A stretch of 64,000 nt of DNA, from positions 3,596,001 to 3,660,000 of the forward strand of contig CM075937.1 of the NCBI GenBank assembly GCA_038030265.1. Direction: 5' to 3'. This document shows positions 9,941 through 24,600 of this stretch, in pieces; position 1 is the stretch's first letter, and every line of letters starts with the position of its first letter. The notes below the pieces were generated by a model, which saw nothing but the letters and a program-made list of their open reading frames with translations, was not told the origin of the DNA and did not search any database. A program made the position numbers and the translations under genes. This stretch comes from Corythucha ciliata. Taxonomy: Eukaryota; Arthropoda; Insecta; Hemiptera; Tingidae.

Positions 9941-12900
9941 CTAAAAAAGAAAGAACAAAAAACGTTCGAGCGTTTACGGTGGCCAGAGTGTCGGGTCGAG
10001 GGGATAGGGGCGGGGGGGGGGGGGTAAATCGCACTTATGAGAAATAGAGCTGATCCGTACGTTGGAGGAGGAGTGCAGTTGCCCATTACAACACTGTACG
10101 AGGGAGGAACGTCCGTTGTCCATAGCTGTCCCTCTTGGAGCAGATCCTAATAAGAAAAGGTGGTCTTTAAAAAATATCTAATGCAATTTGATTTGGCAAA
10201 AGAAGCGGATAATGCCCTTCTGTTTATATTTGCGCATAATGCAGAGAAAATGAGCTAAATCTCGGTGTTTGGAGGCAAGGCTAAAACTGAGAAAATGACC
10301 TAATTGAAGGCTGTGGAAAGTGAAAAATTCGCGGCTAAAATTAAGAAAAACTTAAATTCGTAGCTAAAATTGAAAAAACTCCAATAAGCAGTTTCCGGAG
10401 GCGAATTTGGCGGGGGAGAAAATCCTTCGCGAATTTGCGCCTAAAATTAGGTAAAAGCGATAATTCTCACTCGCAGGTCTGAGAAATGAAAAAAATCGCT
10501 AATTCATGGCTAAAATTGAGAAAAATCGCAAATTCAGGGGTGCATTTGAAAAAAACCGCTAATTCGCTGCTAAAACTGAGAAAACTCGCTGTTAAAATCA
10601 AGACCATGACAAAATGGGAGAAAAAGCGTTAACCGCGGCTAAAGTCGACAAAAAGCACTCACGCAGCGCTGGATATAAACGCAAATTGGGTGATCAATAT
10701 GAGAAAATCGGCTAATTCATGGCTAAATCAGAGTAAAAGGGATAATTCGCGGCTAAAATGAAGAAAGTTTCGCGGCTGAAGTTGATAAATGAGTCATGGC
10801 AAAATTCTGAAAGGTAGCACTGTAATTCATGGCCAGAATGTAATAAGTCGCTACTAAAAAAAAAAATAATAAAATTGGGGAAAATTGCTAAAATGGCGAA
10901 AAACGCTATTCATCGGTAAAACCTGGGAAGAGTGCTTATTCGCGGCTAAAATGACTAAAAAGCTCTCATTTGCAGCTAAAATTGATTTTAAGAAATACGT
11001 TAATTCGCTATTATGATTAAGAAAAAACGCTAATTCGCGGTGAAATCGAGAAAATGCGCCCGAAAAAAAAAAAAACCCAAACTCGTTGCTAAAATTGAAA
11101 AAATAATGAAAATGCACTTTAACTTGACAAGTTTTTAATGGACCCTGAGGGCCCAAATTTCCAGATGGTTCTAAGGGCATATGTTTAGAAAGTTAACTGA
11201 ATTTACCACTAAATTATTAGATCAGATAAATTATTTTTTACAAACGCCAAATCACGCCAACAATTCATAAAAGTGGTCATACACAATAATTTGGTACATG
11301 CTGGAAAAGCAAGTGGACCGGATGATTCCTGCGTTAGCAATCTCTACCAAACGACGTAAAATATGAATGGAGTTCCCTCTCATTTATTTTTCCCTCCTAT
11401 TTATTGTAACCAGGCGCGGATCCAAAGTCAGTTTAAGGGGGAGTTTCAGGACGGCCAGGAATTGGCCCCGATTTTTCTCCGTCAGTTTTTGGAATTTTTC
11501 AGTGATTCTTTTTTTAAAATTCATTTAAAGGCTAGTACTAGTGACGGACATAAAGTTTTTATTTTTAATATTTTTTTTGTTTTAATTAAATTTTCAATTT
11601 TTTAAAAATTATACTAATCAAAAAAAACTTTCTGTCCGTCACTGCGGCACATTTTCTTGAGTTAATATACGCAAACCCGGAATCGATTGGAAGCTCCAAT
11701 TCGCTAAAATTTAAGGGCGAATCGGCACCTAAATTCAAACAAAAAACTGGGTTATTTCTGACTTCATAGTTCTATTGGAATCCGCTAGAGAGGCCATCAC
11801 GCTCCAGTCGATAACGCAGGTGGAAAGAGCGCCGGCGAAACTTTTTTTTTTCTTCTTCTTCTTCCTCGTCTTCTTTTTTTTATTCTTTTTTTTTACAAAC
11901 CAGTGTCCCGCCTTTTTTATCCTTGCTAATTTCAATGATTGGATTTGGATAGCTTCACGTGTTCGATAGTTGGCAATAAATGTAATTTAGTGTTCGTCCT
12001 CGCGTCGTGCTTTAAAATATTTCGCTAACGTGTAATACGGAATGTAATCGGAATGGAACAATCTACTCCGATAGAAGTGCAGTTTGAATCCTTCATTTAT
12101 CATTGCGAATTTCAAATCCTCGAAGTCAAATCCTCAAACTTTACACGAAGCTCAGCCCGTAGGATTGGGTTTACCGGGGAAATAGACTATTTATTTTTCT
12201 GTGTGCCTGTCACGAACAAGAGTTGTTGCTTTTTCAAGTTTCGCCCCTGAAATAATTATAAAACACATTCAAACGAGAATTTAAGGGCGAAGTTTAGGCG
12301 AGGGTGGCAAGGAAGGGACCTAGGAAACACGTCTGAACCCCGCCCCCTTAATGCTTGTTTAATTTGAAACATAAATATTCTGATCAGTCTTCAAAATTCG
12401 GAATTTTAAATCAACTAGTAGGTATAATCAGATTTTTTTAATGTTTCGTGATGTGTGTACCGTCGTAATCAATTGTTCTGTTGGGCACTTGTGCAAGTAT
12501 CTGTTCATAAAAGGGATAAGGGGTGATGTTCAGAGGTATTTCCTCAACCCCTTTCTTGTTATTCTTCGCCAACATTTTGCCTAGGTAGAATTTCCTGAAG
12601 AACAAAGTGAGACTTGGAAAGCTTACTCGGATAGATGCAGAAATAATGGTCTTAGACTCATCAAAAACAAATGACACAACAAAAACAAATGTTAAATCAA
12701 TTACGAAATAATGGTCGACAATTTGGTTATAAGGAAAATGGGGACTTGCACATTTTTCAAAAGTTGGTGTTGCTTAAAGAGGGCTCTTCCACAAGTCTAT
12801 TGCTCACATTCAACTTTGAAATCCGTCAAGGATGCTTTTTAGGGAATTTTTAAAAATTTTGAGTGGGGGTTCGATTACGTAAAAACTTACTTATTGAAAT

Positions 12901-15900
12901 GGATGATGCGGGGAAGAGAGGGTTAGACGAGTTTAATGGGGGGACATTTTTCATGTTATTTGTAAACAAACAATTTTAGAGTTCCCTCAAATGCTTCACA
13001 AGTAAGTATTTACGTCATTTCCCCTCGCACCATCCATCCTCTTCTGAAGAACTTTGAACCTTTTTTTAAAAATCTTAAAACGCACCAATCGGGTTGCAAC
13101 TTCCGTTGTTATCCTTCAGTTCACGGGTCAAATCACCGGTATGCTTTTCTACCCAATCTGAGATTCATGCAAGTTCCCCATTGTTGGTGTGGATTACCTG
13201 CTGGAAGGTATCGAGGAAACTCATCTCCCTCCCTCTTGAAACGCACGTAAAAATGGAATATGTTTATGTTTAGGGGAAACTTACAACGATAGCATGGTAT
13301 TTTGAAAATTGAAAACGTGTAATACATAATACATGCATGCATTTCATTGGCCGGATATTTCCCTCAGATTCAGGGGCAAATGGCTATAGCGAAAAAGGAT
13401 TATATTGCCTGTTCCAGGGCGGCAGAAGGTGTTAATTCTAGTGGGGTCTTCCAAACTCAGAGTTCATGAGATTTCGCAAACTGGCTTAAAATGGCAATCT
13501 GTGCCCTACAAAAATGGCCAAACTGACCATTCACGCCTTGAAAATGACTAAACCCCACATTCGCACCATAAACTTTGCTAAACTGACGATTTGTCCCCTG
13601 AAAATTGTCCAAGTGACCATTTCTACGCCCTAAAAATGCCGTATACTTGTACAGACAATTATTTGTGCCCTTGAAGTAGCCAAACTGGCTATTTACCCCC
13701 TAAAATAGGCAAAAATGACTCTATGCAGCCCTTAACTGGCCAAACCGATATCGATAAACTGACAATGCACGCCCTACAGCTAGTTTACTAATTAACGCTT
13801 AAAAAATGGCCGAAAGGATCATTCATGCCCAATAATAACAAAATTGACTAGTCGCGCCTCTAAAGTGGCTAAACTAAAGTTACGTACTAAAAGTGGCGTT
13901 CGCCTCTTGAACATGACAAAACTGTTAATTTGTCTCTTACTATGGTAAAATTGTCTATTTTCGACTTGAAAATCGATAAACTACACATTTGGACTTTACT
14001 AAGTTCACAATATCGTACCCTGGAAATAGCCAAGCTCCCTCTATTCACGCTCCAAAAAAGTTGGCCAAAATGCCCTAAAAAAGAAAAACTTACGACTCGC
14101 GCATTAAAATGGCTACATTGACAAGTTGCACCAAAAATGGCAAACGGCCATTCACACCCTGGAAATGACTTGACCGTCTGTTTGTGCCTTAGAAATGGCA
14201 AAACGGATAATTTGCACGTTTTAACTCGCCACACTGGCTCACGCGGTCACGCCCTGAAACTGGCAAAATGGAAATCCACGCTGTGATCCACATGCGCTGA
14301 TGAATTCGCTCAGTAAAAATAGCTGAACTGACTATCCGCGCCCAAAAAGTGACAAAAATGGATATTCGTGCTCTTAAAATGATTTATTGCATTTTCACGC
14401 CTTGTATGCATATGTACGTTAAAGTATTTAACGTATTTATACCCTTAAGTAATTATTCCCTGGCAATTTTAATAAATTGAAATTTCCAGACTTTTCTATA
14501 GTTTCAGAAAGTTTTCCGAAAATTTCAAATCACCCTCTCCCACCCCAAATCAAACAATATTCACTTTCAGGCTATAGCTTCCCCAGAACAAAATTCCCCG
14601 ACAATTCCCTACTTTTCCCTGACTCATGAAAAATGTTCGTGGTTATCAAAATAATTATAAATAAATAGATGAGAAAGGGGCAAATTCATATAGCTTTCGG
14701 ACCGTCGAACCTCACAAAAATATCTTCTCAAACCTTCCAACAATTTATTCATAATTTATATACATCACTCCATCTACGAGCAAAATACGAGATTAAACGA
14801 AAAATAAAACATGTATTTTGAGCTAATAATCGATTAATGGCATTGGTATGAACAAACGTAAAATTCAGGTGTAATCTAGTCTACCGACGGTGTGCTTGTC
14901 TGGCTTGGCACAGCCGTCCGAGTGAATTAAAAGGATGAAAGGCTGTGCTACATAGCCAGGCAGACCGTCGGTAGACTATAGATTAAATGTTAATGTTTGA
15001 TTTTTTTTAAATGTTTTTTACGCAAATTTGATGTTTTTACATACCCGTCATACCTGATCAAATCAATTATTTGACAATTATCAAATCGATTATTTGCTCA
15101 AAACACATCATGTTGTTGTTTTTTCGAACGTTTCATCTCACATTTGCTCATGGAATGAATGAGATATTTGAATTGTGAATGTTGCGTGTTGGAAAGTTAA
15201 GAAAAAGGAGAAGTTTCTCTGGGGCTCGACGATCCACAGAGCAATAGCGACACTGTAATTATTCGAAAACAGTTTTCTCGGCCAGTATTTTCAATCATCT
15301 CGATTTCTATTAGGGATTCGAGCTGATTTTTGGAAAAGTCGGTTTCGCGGCAACGCGGCGCTTTCGTCGCGCACCGTACCACGTAGCTTTGAATTTTAAA
15401 AAATGTTGATGTTTTTTGATCTCATTCCAATGGAATGCCCTCAAGACAAAACTCGACAGCAAAAAGAGATAGGCCACTACCTAAATAATGAGAAATTCGT
15501 ACTGCATTTTGTGTGTACGTCATCAATTTTTGCACAACCTCAACTGGTTCACCCTGTACAACCATGAAAATTCAAAATTCGCTACCAGTCGATCTTTTTC
15601 TGTCACATCCTTAACCCTAAATCCAGCCAGGACAGTATTGTGCAATACTCAATATTTTCAGAGTAAGGGGCGGATTCGCCATTTTCCCCTGACTTTTCTC
15701 ACAAATTCACGGAATTCCCTGACATTTTTCTGACTTTTTGAGTTTTAGAAAATTCCCTGACAATTCCCGGTTCTCCTGGTTTTCCAGGTCTGTAGACACC
15801 CAGGCCCGCACAAGTGCGACAGAAAACATGGACCAGCCACTTTTTTCAACTATTACTGATGATAAGACATAGTGCATACCAAACACGTTTCAAAAGTAGT

Positions 15901-18608
15901 GTTTTCAGAAAGTGAGTGATGACGGCTGGGGGTCGACCCATGGTAATCTCCTTCATTGCGCAAACATAAAATTCCTCTTTGACCTTAGTTTGACCTACCA
16001 AAAGTAGACCTAGTTTGCACCTGCAAAAGGAATAAGGAAGGATACGTTCCACAGCCTGTGGCCTGTTTCCTATTAACAATTCTTTGGAACAATTTGTGGG
16101 AAGCCACAAAAAACGAATTGGTGGATATCTGTAAGGATTGCATTTTTCCGGAAATAGTCGATCCGCGGAAATCCATGCCGATACGAGAGCCCTGCCACAG
16201 GATAAAATATTTGTGTAACGTGCGCGCAATCAACACATAGAGGGCAATTCTAGAGGAAGGCACATACTAAAGCGACGAAAAGCGAACTATGATAAGCGCT
16301 AATTCATGGCTAAATGTGAAAAAATCGTCAATTCGTTCGCAAAAGTAAAAAAAGGCGCTAACTTACGGTTAAAATTGAGAAAACGCGCTCATATAAAGCT
16401 AAAATTTAAAAACACAATTCACGATTTCATGGCTGAAATTGAGAAAAAGCGCTAATTCACTGCTAAAATTGAGGGAAAACACTAATCCATGGCTTAATGT
16501 GAAAAAATCCCAAATTCGTGGACAAAATTAAGAAAAGACGCTGATTTATGGCTAACCTTGAGAAAAACGCTGCAAATTTTACACATGGGTTTATTATTCA
16601 TGAATAGTCAAATCCGGCTTGAAATTACATGAAAATCGACACCCCACACCCCTATGATCTCAAAACCTTTGAAACCCCCCATTTTGGACCCGCTTTTGGC
16701 GCATAAAACGCCAGGGAGTTATTTGATCAAACTGATCAGATGTTAGGACCAACTAGATCCCAAATGGAGTCTATGTGTGAAAGAACGAATTTTTTCGAGC
16801 AATCCTAGGGCAAGAAATGGCCCGGACGGCGTACGGACATTGCAGAAATCGAATCTAGACATGTTAAAACGTACACAGAAAAAGTTTGAGGGTGGGTTGT
16901 GAAAAAAAAATTGCTGACCGAAAACATAGGTGTATTATTTAGAATGAATATTAAACCAGAAGCACTCATTTAAAGCTAGAATTGAGAAAACACAATCAAC
17001 GATTTCTGGAGGCAACGCCATGTGGCTGAAATTGAGAAAAGGCGCTCATTCGGGGCTAAAATTGAGGCAAAGCGCTAATTCATTGCTATTATGTGAATAC
17101 ATAGCCCATTCGCTGCTGTGGAGAAATAGCGCTAATTCACTGCTAAAATGGAGAAAAAGCGCTAACTCATGGCTAAATGTGTACAAAGTGCTAATTTCTG
17201 CCCAATTGTGACGACATCGATAATAACTGCAAAATTTAGGAAATGCGCTGAATCGTTACCAAAATTGAGAAAAAATGATTATCGCTTAAATTGAGAAAAA
17301 ACCATAATTTAACGATACATAAAAATTTCTTGTTAATTTAGAGACTGATAGCGTTTTCCATTTCCATAAAATTCTGTTCTGAAGGCGAGCACTTCCACCC
17401 GTCTTCTCTGAATTATATCATATGGTAACGGAGAAGACGGGTGGAAATGCTCGGCTCCAGAGCGGAATTTTATGTAAATAGAAAACGCCATGAGAGGCCT
17501 CATTGAGATTTCCACCACAGGCATCGCACATGCGGTGTTTGCCAAATAACGAGCAAAGTACTAATCAATTTCTAGCATTGCCAAAAAACCGACCAACCGA
17601 AAATTGAAAAATATTTTGTTCGTTATTCGCCGAGAGCCACATGTGTGGAGCCGGCTCAACTTCCTTGGGAATATCCCATGAGGGCTATCTGAGAATATCC
17701 CAGAGGGCAGTCAAGGAATATGCACAGGGACACCTAGAGGGGGGGGGGGTGTCAACGTTTTGAATGGAAAACCAGACGTTTTGATTACAGAATTTAAATT
17801 TTAATTTGCTGGATCAAGTGAGTCTGAGGGAAAATTTTATTTTCTTGGCATGCGGAAGGGCCGAGGAGGGGCAGTTATTTGGTCGGAACTTCTCATGGTC
17901 GGAACATGGTTATGGTCGGGACTTTATTGTAGTTTGAACCTTTTCCGGTTAAAGCTGGCCCTTGCCCTTGCAATAGCAGCATCTGTCTACCAAGAGATAA
18001 AAATGAAAATAATAGGTAGAGATTTGTTGTTACTTTCCCAATAAATGCGACAGATTTTTTGGCCCGGAAATATTTTCGGCCAGATCGGAGAACGGGTCAC
18101 AGGTCCCGGAGACTCCTGGCAAAAACCGGTGATCTGGCAACCTCATGTCAACATTGCATAATATGTCTTGGATTTTTAAAATTTCATGGAGTACCTATAA
18201 ATTAATATTGTGTTTACCAGGACGCTTATATTTTGTGTTTGAAAAAGTGCACTCCTTTTTCCGAGTCTCCAGTGGCGGATCCAGCATTTTATCAGGGGGA
18301 GGGGGTGTCGAAGCAAAAGTTATCAACTCCCTGGAACGAGAGGGGGGGGGGGAGATTTTACACCTCCAGTGAAAAAGATAGGAGCCACTTTTCCTGATTT
18401 TTCGTGTTTCTTTTCCCGGAAGAATGAAATCAAAATCTTCGGCGGGAGAGGGAGGTCCTTTACCCACCCTGAGTTTCTTATGAATTTTCCCGCTGCTTTT
18501 GTAGTGTTTGTAGTGATGTGATTACTGTCGATTCGCTCTTTCACACTTAATTTACTAATTTTATTCATTTTCTTACCTCTATTTTTCATTTTTTGTATTT
18601 ATTTCTTA

Positions 18609-18640
<32 letters not shown>

Positions 18641-21600
18641 GACCTTAGGGGGGGGTTCTGACCCCCCCCCCCACGTGGATCCGCCACTGCGAGTCTCACT
18701 GTAAGCGAAATGAAATGAAGAATGGTGGCCTTCAGAATTGAGCGTTGCCGGATTTTTACTCGATGCCTAGCGTGTGGAACTTTTCGGTCTCCTTGGTTCT
18801 TGACAAAAAAAAAGAAGAAGACCGAGAGAAGAGAGATCCCTTCGACCCCTTTCCATAAGTCACCGTTTCACAACATTACCCTCTTACTTCAAGGGAATCC
18901 CGCAGTGCGCCACCGTCAACTACGGCCTCTCGATTTTCTGAAACCCCCCCTTAAGGAGGGGGCCATATTATATGACTCCATCCGGCCCCCCGCCCTAGAA
19001 ATATACCACACGTCACACAGTTATCCAGACAGACACCGTTATCAATGGTCTCAGTCTCTGATAATTGAAAAATCGGAAAATTAAGGAAACCCAAAGGTCG
19101 AAAACATGAGAAAAAAACAACAACATTCATCGTAACGTGAACTATTAGTTTGGCAAAAATACACGCATGTGAACCTGGCACAACACATGTCAGAAAATTT
19201 ATCGAAAAATGAATCAATCGTTTGTTTACGTTTGTTTTGCCAAAATTTTCGTTTGTTTAGCATTCGGAATATGATTTTTTTTTTAAAAACAGCATGTGTC
19301 GGGCTAAGTTCACGCAACCCGACACATGGGCGGAATCGTTTGTTTCGCGACATATTCCGTCTCATTATCGTTTGTTTACGTTTGTTTAGCCGAAATTTTC
19401 GTTTGTTTAGCATTTTGAATTTATATTTTCTTAAAAAATCAGCATGTGTCGGGCTAAGTTCACGCAACCCGACACATGGGCGGAATCGTTTGTTTCGCGG
19501 CATATTCCGTCTCATTATCGTTTGTTCACGTTTGTTTAGCCGAAATTTTCGTTTGTTTAGCATTCGGAATATGATTTTTTTAAAAAAAAACAGCATGTGT
19601 CGGGCTAAGTTCACGCAACCCGACACATGGGCGGAATCGTTTGTTTCGCGGCATATTCCGTCTCATTATCGTTTGTTTACGTTTGTTTAGCCATAATAAT
19701 AAGAACCAAGACATCGATACCAATGACTTTGAATGCCTGGGGTAACGTAACTACCATGGCTCAAGAATTCCTCGCCGGAGTTGTGAGCATAGCAACAACT
19801 ACAACTTGTACTAGAGACACGTGTGAACATGCGATGCGCAACCTCAAGGAATATGAAGTTGTTCCCACAAATATGGTGGAGATTTGTTCCAGAGGCTTCT
19901 CTTCACTGGAGCAATCCATTTTAGACTGCGTCGTCGGAAGTGGAGCTGACAGAAGTCCAGAAAATTTAGGCTAAACAAACGTAAACAAACGATAATGAGA
20001 CGGAATATGTCGCGAAACAAACGATTCCACCCATGTGTCGGGTTGCGTGAACTTAGCCCGACACATGCTGTTTTAAAAAAAAAATCATATTCCGAATGCT
20101 AAACAAACGAAAATTTTGGCAAAACAAACGTAAACAAACGGTAAACAAACGATTGATTCATTTTTCGTTAAATTTTATGACATGTGTTGTGCCAGGTTCA
20201 CATGCGTCAAAAATACGCCACCCGCCGAATGAAGTGAACTCAGCGCCGTGGTGGAGGGGAAGCTCTTATGTCTCACGGCTAGCACTGTAATTTTAACCCT
20301 CAAAATTGGGTTTTTTTAGTAAGCGAAATTACTGTTTATTGAGTGAAACCATCTAAAAACTGTTCTTAGTGCGCAAAATCGGCGCAATCAGTCACTGAAA
20401 TAGGCCACCCAGTCAAGTTGGTTTACTGGCAAACAAAGTTACCAAAATTGGCTGTTGATAAAATTGACAGTCTCCTCATGAAATTAACACTGTCCTCATA
20501 AAATTGGAAATTTCTCAATAAAATTGACAATTTCCTCATAAAAGGGACAGTTTCTCATATAATTGACAATTTTCTCATAAAATTCACGATTTCCTCATAA
20601 AATTGGTAATTTCCCTATAACATTGAGTATTTCTTCATAAAATTGACAAATTTCCTTATAACATAATACAATTTCCTGATAGAATTGACAATTTCTCAAA
20701 AAATTGACAATCTCACCACAAAATAGACAATTTCCTCATAAACTTGTCAATTTCCTCATAAACTAGACAATTTCCACACAAAAATTATTATTTCTCCATA
20801 AAATTGACAATTTCCCCATAAAAGTGAAAATTTCCTCGTAAAAGAGACAATTTACTCTAAAAATTGACAATTCCTCATATAATTAACAATTTCCCCATAA
20901 AATTGACCATTTCCTTATGAAGCATACTATTTCCGCATAAAAGTGACATTTTCCTCGTAAAATTGACAATTACTTCATCAAATTGACAATTTCATCATAG
21001 CATACACTATTTTGCCTATAAAATTGACTATTTCTTCATGAAATTGACCATTTCCTTATAATATATACATTTCCTCGTAGAATGGACAATTTCCTCATAA
21101 AATTGACAATTTCCTTATGAAGCATACAATTTCCTCGTGAAATTCACGATTTCCTTATAAAATTGACAATTTCCTCATAAAATAGACAATTTCCTCATAA
21201 AATTGAGCATTCCCCCATAAAAGTGGCAATTTCCTCATAAAATTGATAATTTCCTCATAAAATAGACGATTACCCCATAAAATTAATAATTTCCTCATAA
21301 AATTGACAATTCACTCTTACATTGATCATTTCTGCAAATTCATTCAAAAAAGGCAATTTTCTCATTATATTGACAATTCCTTTTACAATTGTCATTTTCT
21401 TCATAAAATTGACTATTATCTTACCAAACTGACGATGTACTCATCGAATTGACACCTTTTAGACTGAACATTTCCTCATAAAATCAACCATTATGCTCAT
21501 AGGCTTAAGATGCCTTACAAAATTGAACGTTATTTCTCATTTTTCTCGTAAAACAGACAATTTCGTTATGAAATTGACCATTTTTTTCGTGAAACCGACG

Positions 21601-24600
21601 AGTTTTTTCATAAAATAGACAATAATGTCACCTTAACATTGCTCTTGGAGAAGCGTTTCGCATTATTTGTTTCCCTTGACGCTGCATTTCACGTAAATGT
21701 CGCCTTCAATGAGGCGATTCGCGTGAGTATTAAATGGAAAGTTGGTTATTTAAATTTGAACAATTACAGCCGCGTAGTTTTTGACAGTATGCATTTCGGG
21801 CCCAATCCCGGTGCCCCTCATCAGCAATCTTATCGCCACTACGGCAAAACTAAGAAAACCAACAAAACAAAGATGAACGATTCACGTGAGTGTTTTCCCG
21901 AATATTGCGTTTTGCCCGCCGTGGGGCATTTGGCGTATAGTTTACTCGTTGTGCCGCGGCCTTTCGAAAGAGTTTTTTTCCCCCACAATGTGACGTTTCG
22001 CTTAAACTTTGCCCTTGGCGAGACCTTTCGCATTCATTTTTCCCTTGACGTGGTCGCGTTCCACCCTCGAGTCTCTGACAAAATGACCCTAAAATTAGAG
22101 GTAATCACCCCTCCTCGATGGGATTTTGGTGATTTTTTAATTTTTTTTTTTTTTTGCGCAAGTGACCTCGACTCCAAGGGAGGGGCCATGGCCCCGGTGG
22201 CCCCTCCCTTGGATCCGCCACTGATTGTAACCACGTTCACCTTTTCCCCTTCAATTGGGCATAAAGTTATCAAAACTAATAAAACACGTAATTTAATAAT
22301 AATAGAAATCAATGCGCCTCAGTTCCGTTACTATAAATAATTTTTTACCCGTTAGACAGCATTTTTTCTCGTCAGGCACTTTCTAAATCAGGTCAATCTC
22401 ACGAAAAATCCGTCAAATTGGATACGCTGAGGTAGCTGGGATTGAGGCTAAAATTAAGGTAAAGTGCTCATTCGCAGCTAAAATGGAGAAAAAGCGTAAT
22501 TCGAGGCTCCAATATTGGATAAAAACGCTAATTCACGGATCGAGATGAGAAAATCTGCTAATTAAAAGAGTCAAATTATGCGAAATCGGTTTATTTGAAG
22601 AGTTAAAGCCGCAAAATTAGGTTTCTGAGAGAGCCAAGCCTGCGTTTATTGGGAAAATTAAGGAAGCTCAATCCTACAAATTGGCGTTCGTACGAGCCGA
22701 ACCGCAACATCAGGAATTTTAAAAAAGCCAAATTTGTCACTTTTTCTACAGTGGAACGAGCGAAATTGGTTTTTTAATGAGTCAAGGCCGCGGATACTTA
22801 GTTTCCTGGAAGATAGTCATCCCGTGAAATTACGTTTATAAAAGGAAGTGAAATTCAATCTAAATTTGGGTTTTAACGAGCCAAATCCATGAAATTGGGC
22901 CTTTGGAATAGGAAAAGCCCGTGAAATTGGTTTTAAAAAAGCCCTGTCGTTAACCGCGATTACCCTCACTAGTTCGGTGTGTTCACTACCAGGTGGAGTT
23001 ACCTCCGCAAACAAGTGAGGTTGAAAAGGGGAAGACAAAACAAGATGGCCATGACAGAAGACGAAGACGCAGTTCAATCAAGGCGACAGGCAAGACAAGG
23101 CGAAGTCAAAAGAATGGCAAGTTTACATCCAGCACAATTGGGACACAGCAGTCAATTTCATCGGCGTTTAGGTGAGTACATAATTTCACTACAACAGTGC
23201 ATGTCAAATTGTCAACAGCAAAAGACAATGTTCGCCCAGTGACTCATACAGCGACCACGTTACTACACACAGCCATCAATTAATCAAAAACATTTCACAC
23301 TAGCTGTGTTGGGTTCTCAGATAAAGATTTCCATGCGTTTTCCATGCTTTTGGGAAGGATTAAGTGGTTTTTGCAGGCGTTGCGTTGACAAGGTAGGAAC
23401 GTTAGGTACTTGCCGGTGAGCAGGCCGCTCTTGACTCTGCCCGCTGCCGCTATGTTTGACGTGCTTGTGAAGTTGTGAGTGACTCAAATCCAGACTATTA
23501 ACTGCACTAATGAAAGGTTGCTAGAAAAGCTCAACTCGGTCGAAAAGGAGAACAGTGATATCAAAAATATTCTATCGTCCTTGAATGACAAAGTTAATGC
23601 GATTAACAACGACGTTCTCATCAGAAGTGAGAATATTAATAACGATAACGAATTAGAAAAGGTGTATGAAGGCGACAGATGCCATAATGTTAAAGGAGAC
23701 TCTTCGAATGGGAATTTTGTAAGACGAAAAAGAGGAGGAAAAAGTCACATAGGCCCTCCACACACGGGTCGTCTCGTTTTCGGCTCGAACTCGATGCGGA
23801 ATCGAAGTGCTCGTCTTGCTCGAACTTAGTGTTTTTCGCATCTCGTTACTGGAAAGGCAAAGTATCGTAAGCGCCACTTGGCCAACTTTACAGGAGATGC
23901 ATTTTTCATTTAGGACAACTTAATGTCGTCTGATTCTCTTGAAAATTTGTGTACGTGACCCTAGTGATTCATTTTAATTGTTTTCGTAATTTCAAAACTT
24001 TCTACCGTGAGCAAGATACTTTTTAAACATGTTTTGTCGCTTACGATCGAACATGGGAAAACAATTTCTGCATTTGGTGGATACGATTTAGGGGGTTACG
24101 TTTACTGAATCAGCTCACTGTCGCTTACGTTTTCCCGTGGAGGGTTAAATTCATTTAAACAAATAGGTAGTCGTTTTGTTGTTATGTGGACTATGGCAAG
24201 TCATAAAAACAAAACAAAATTGAACGCATTAAACGCCCTATTTTAAGAATGACAACAGTAAAGTCACCAATTTTGGCGTGCATCGAAAGCTATCAATGAT
24301 AGCGACCTGGTGTTGGTTGCATTTTTGTTGTATAAATACGTGGACAGAATGAGTTTCAATGGTCTCATCCAAGAATTTACATGTTTTTCAAGCGCCGAAA
24401 GATAGTACTTGCTATTCCAGTCCCAAAAACCAGGTTTTATAGTTCACTTTTGGTCTTAACTCAAGAAGACTGTAGTGAGATTTGTGAGATTCCACGTTGA
24501 AAAATACTAAGAAATGACAGTAACGTCGGTCTACCATTGAAATTTTCATCAAATTTAAAACTGTCGCAACTTTATGGGTGAAAACAAGTATTTTTAGTAC

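Noticed and set aside
19081..19626. 181-codon minus-strand frame and 173-codon plus-strand frame
   Set aside because: Both are translations of the 150-bp tandem units of the foldback and repeat the same Phe/Arg/Asn-rich peptide.
20455..21625. Possible CRISPR-like array
   Set aside because: The repeats are decayed, directly adjacent and without unique spacers of fixed length; the surrounding genome is eukaryotic.
21639..22340. 233-codon plus-strand frame, the second longest in the window
   Set aside because: It runs through repeat words, a poly-T stretch and a hAT-like terminus, shows no domain and has no splice context.
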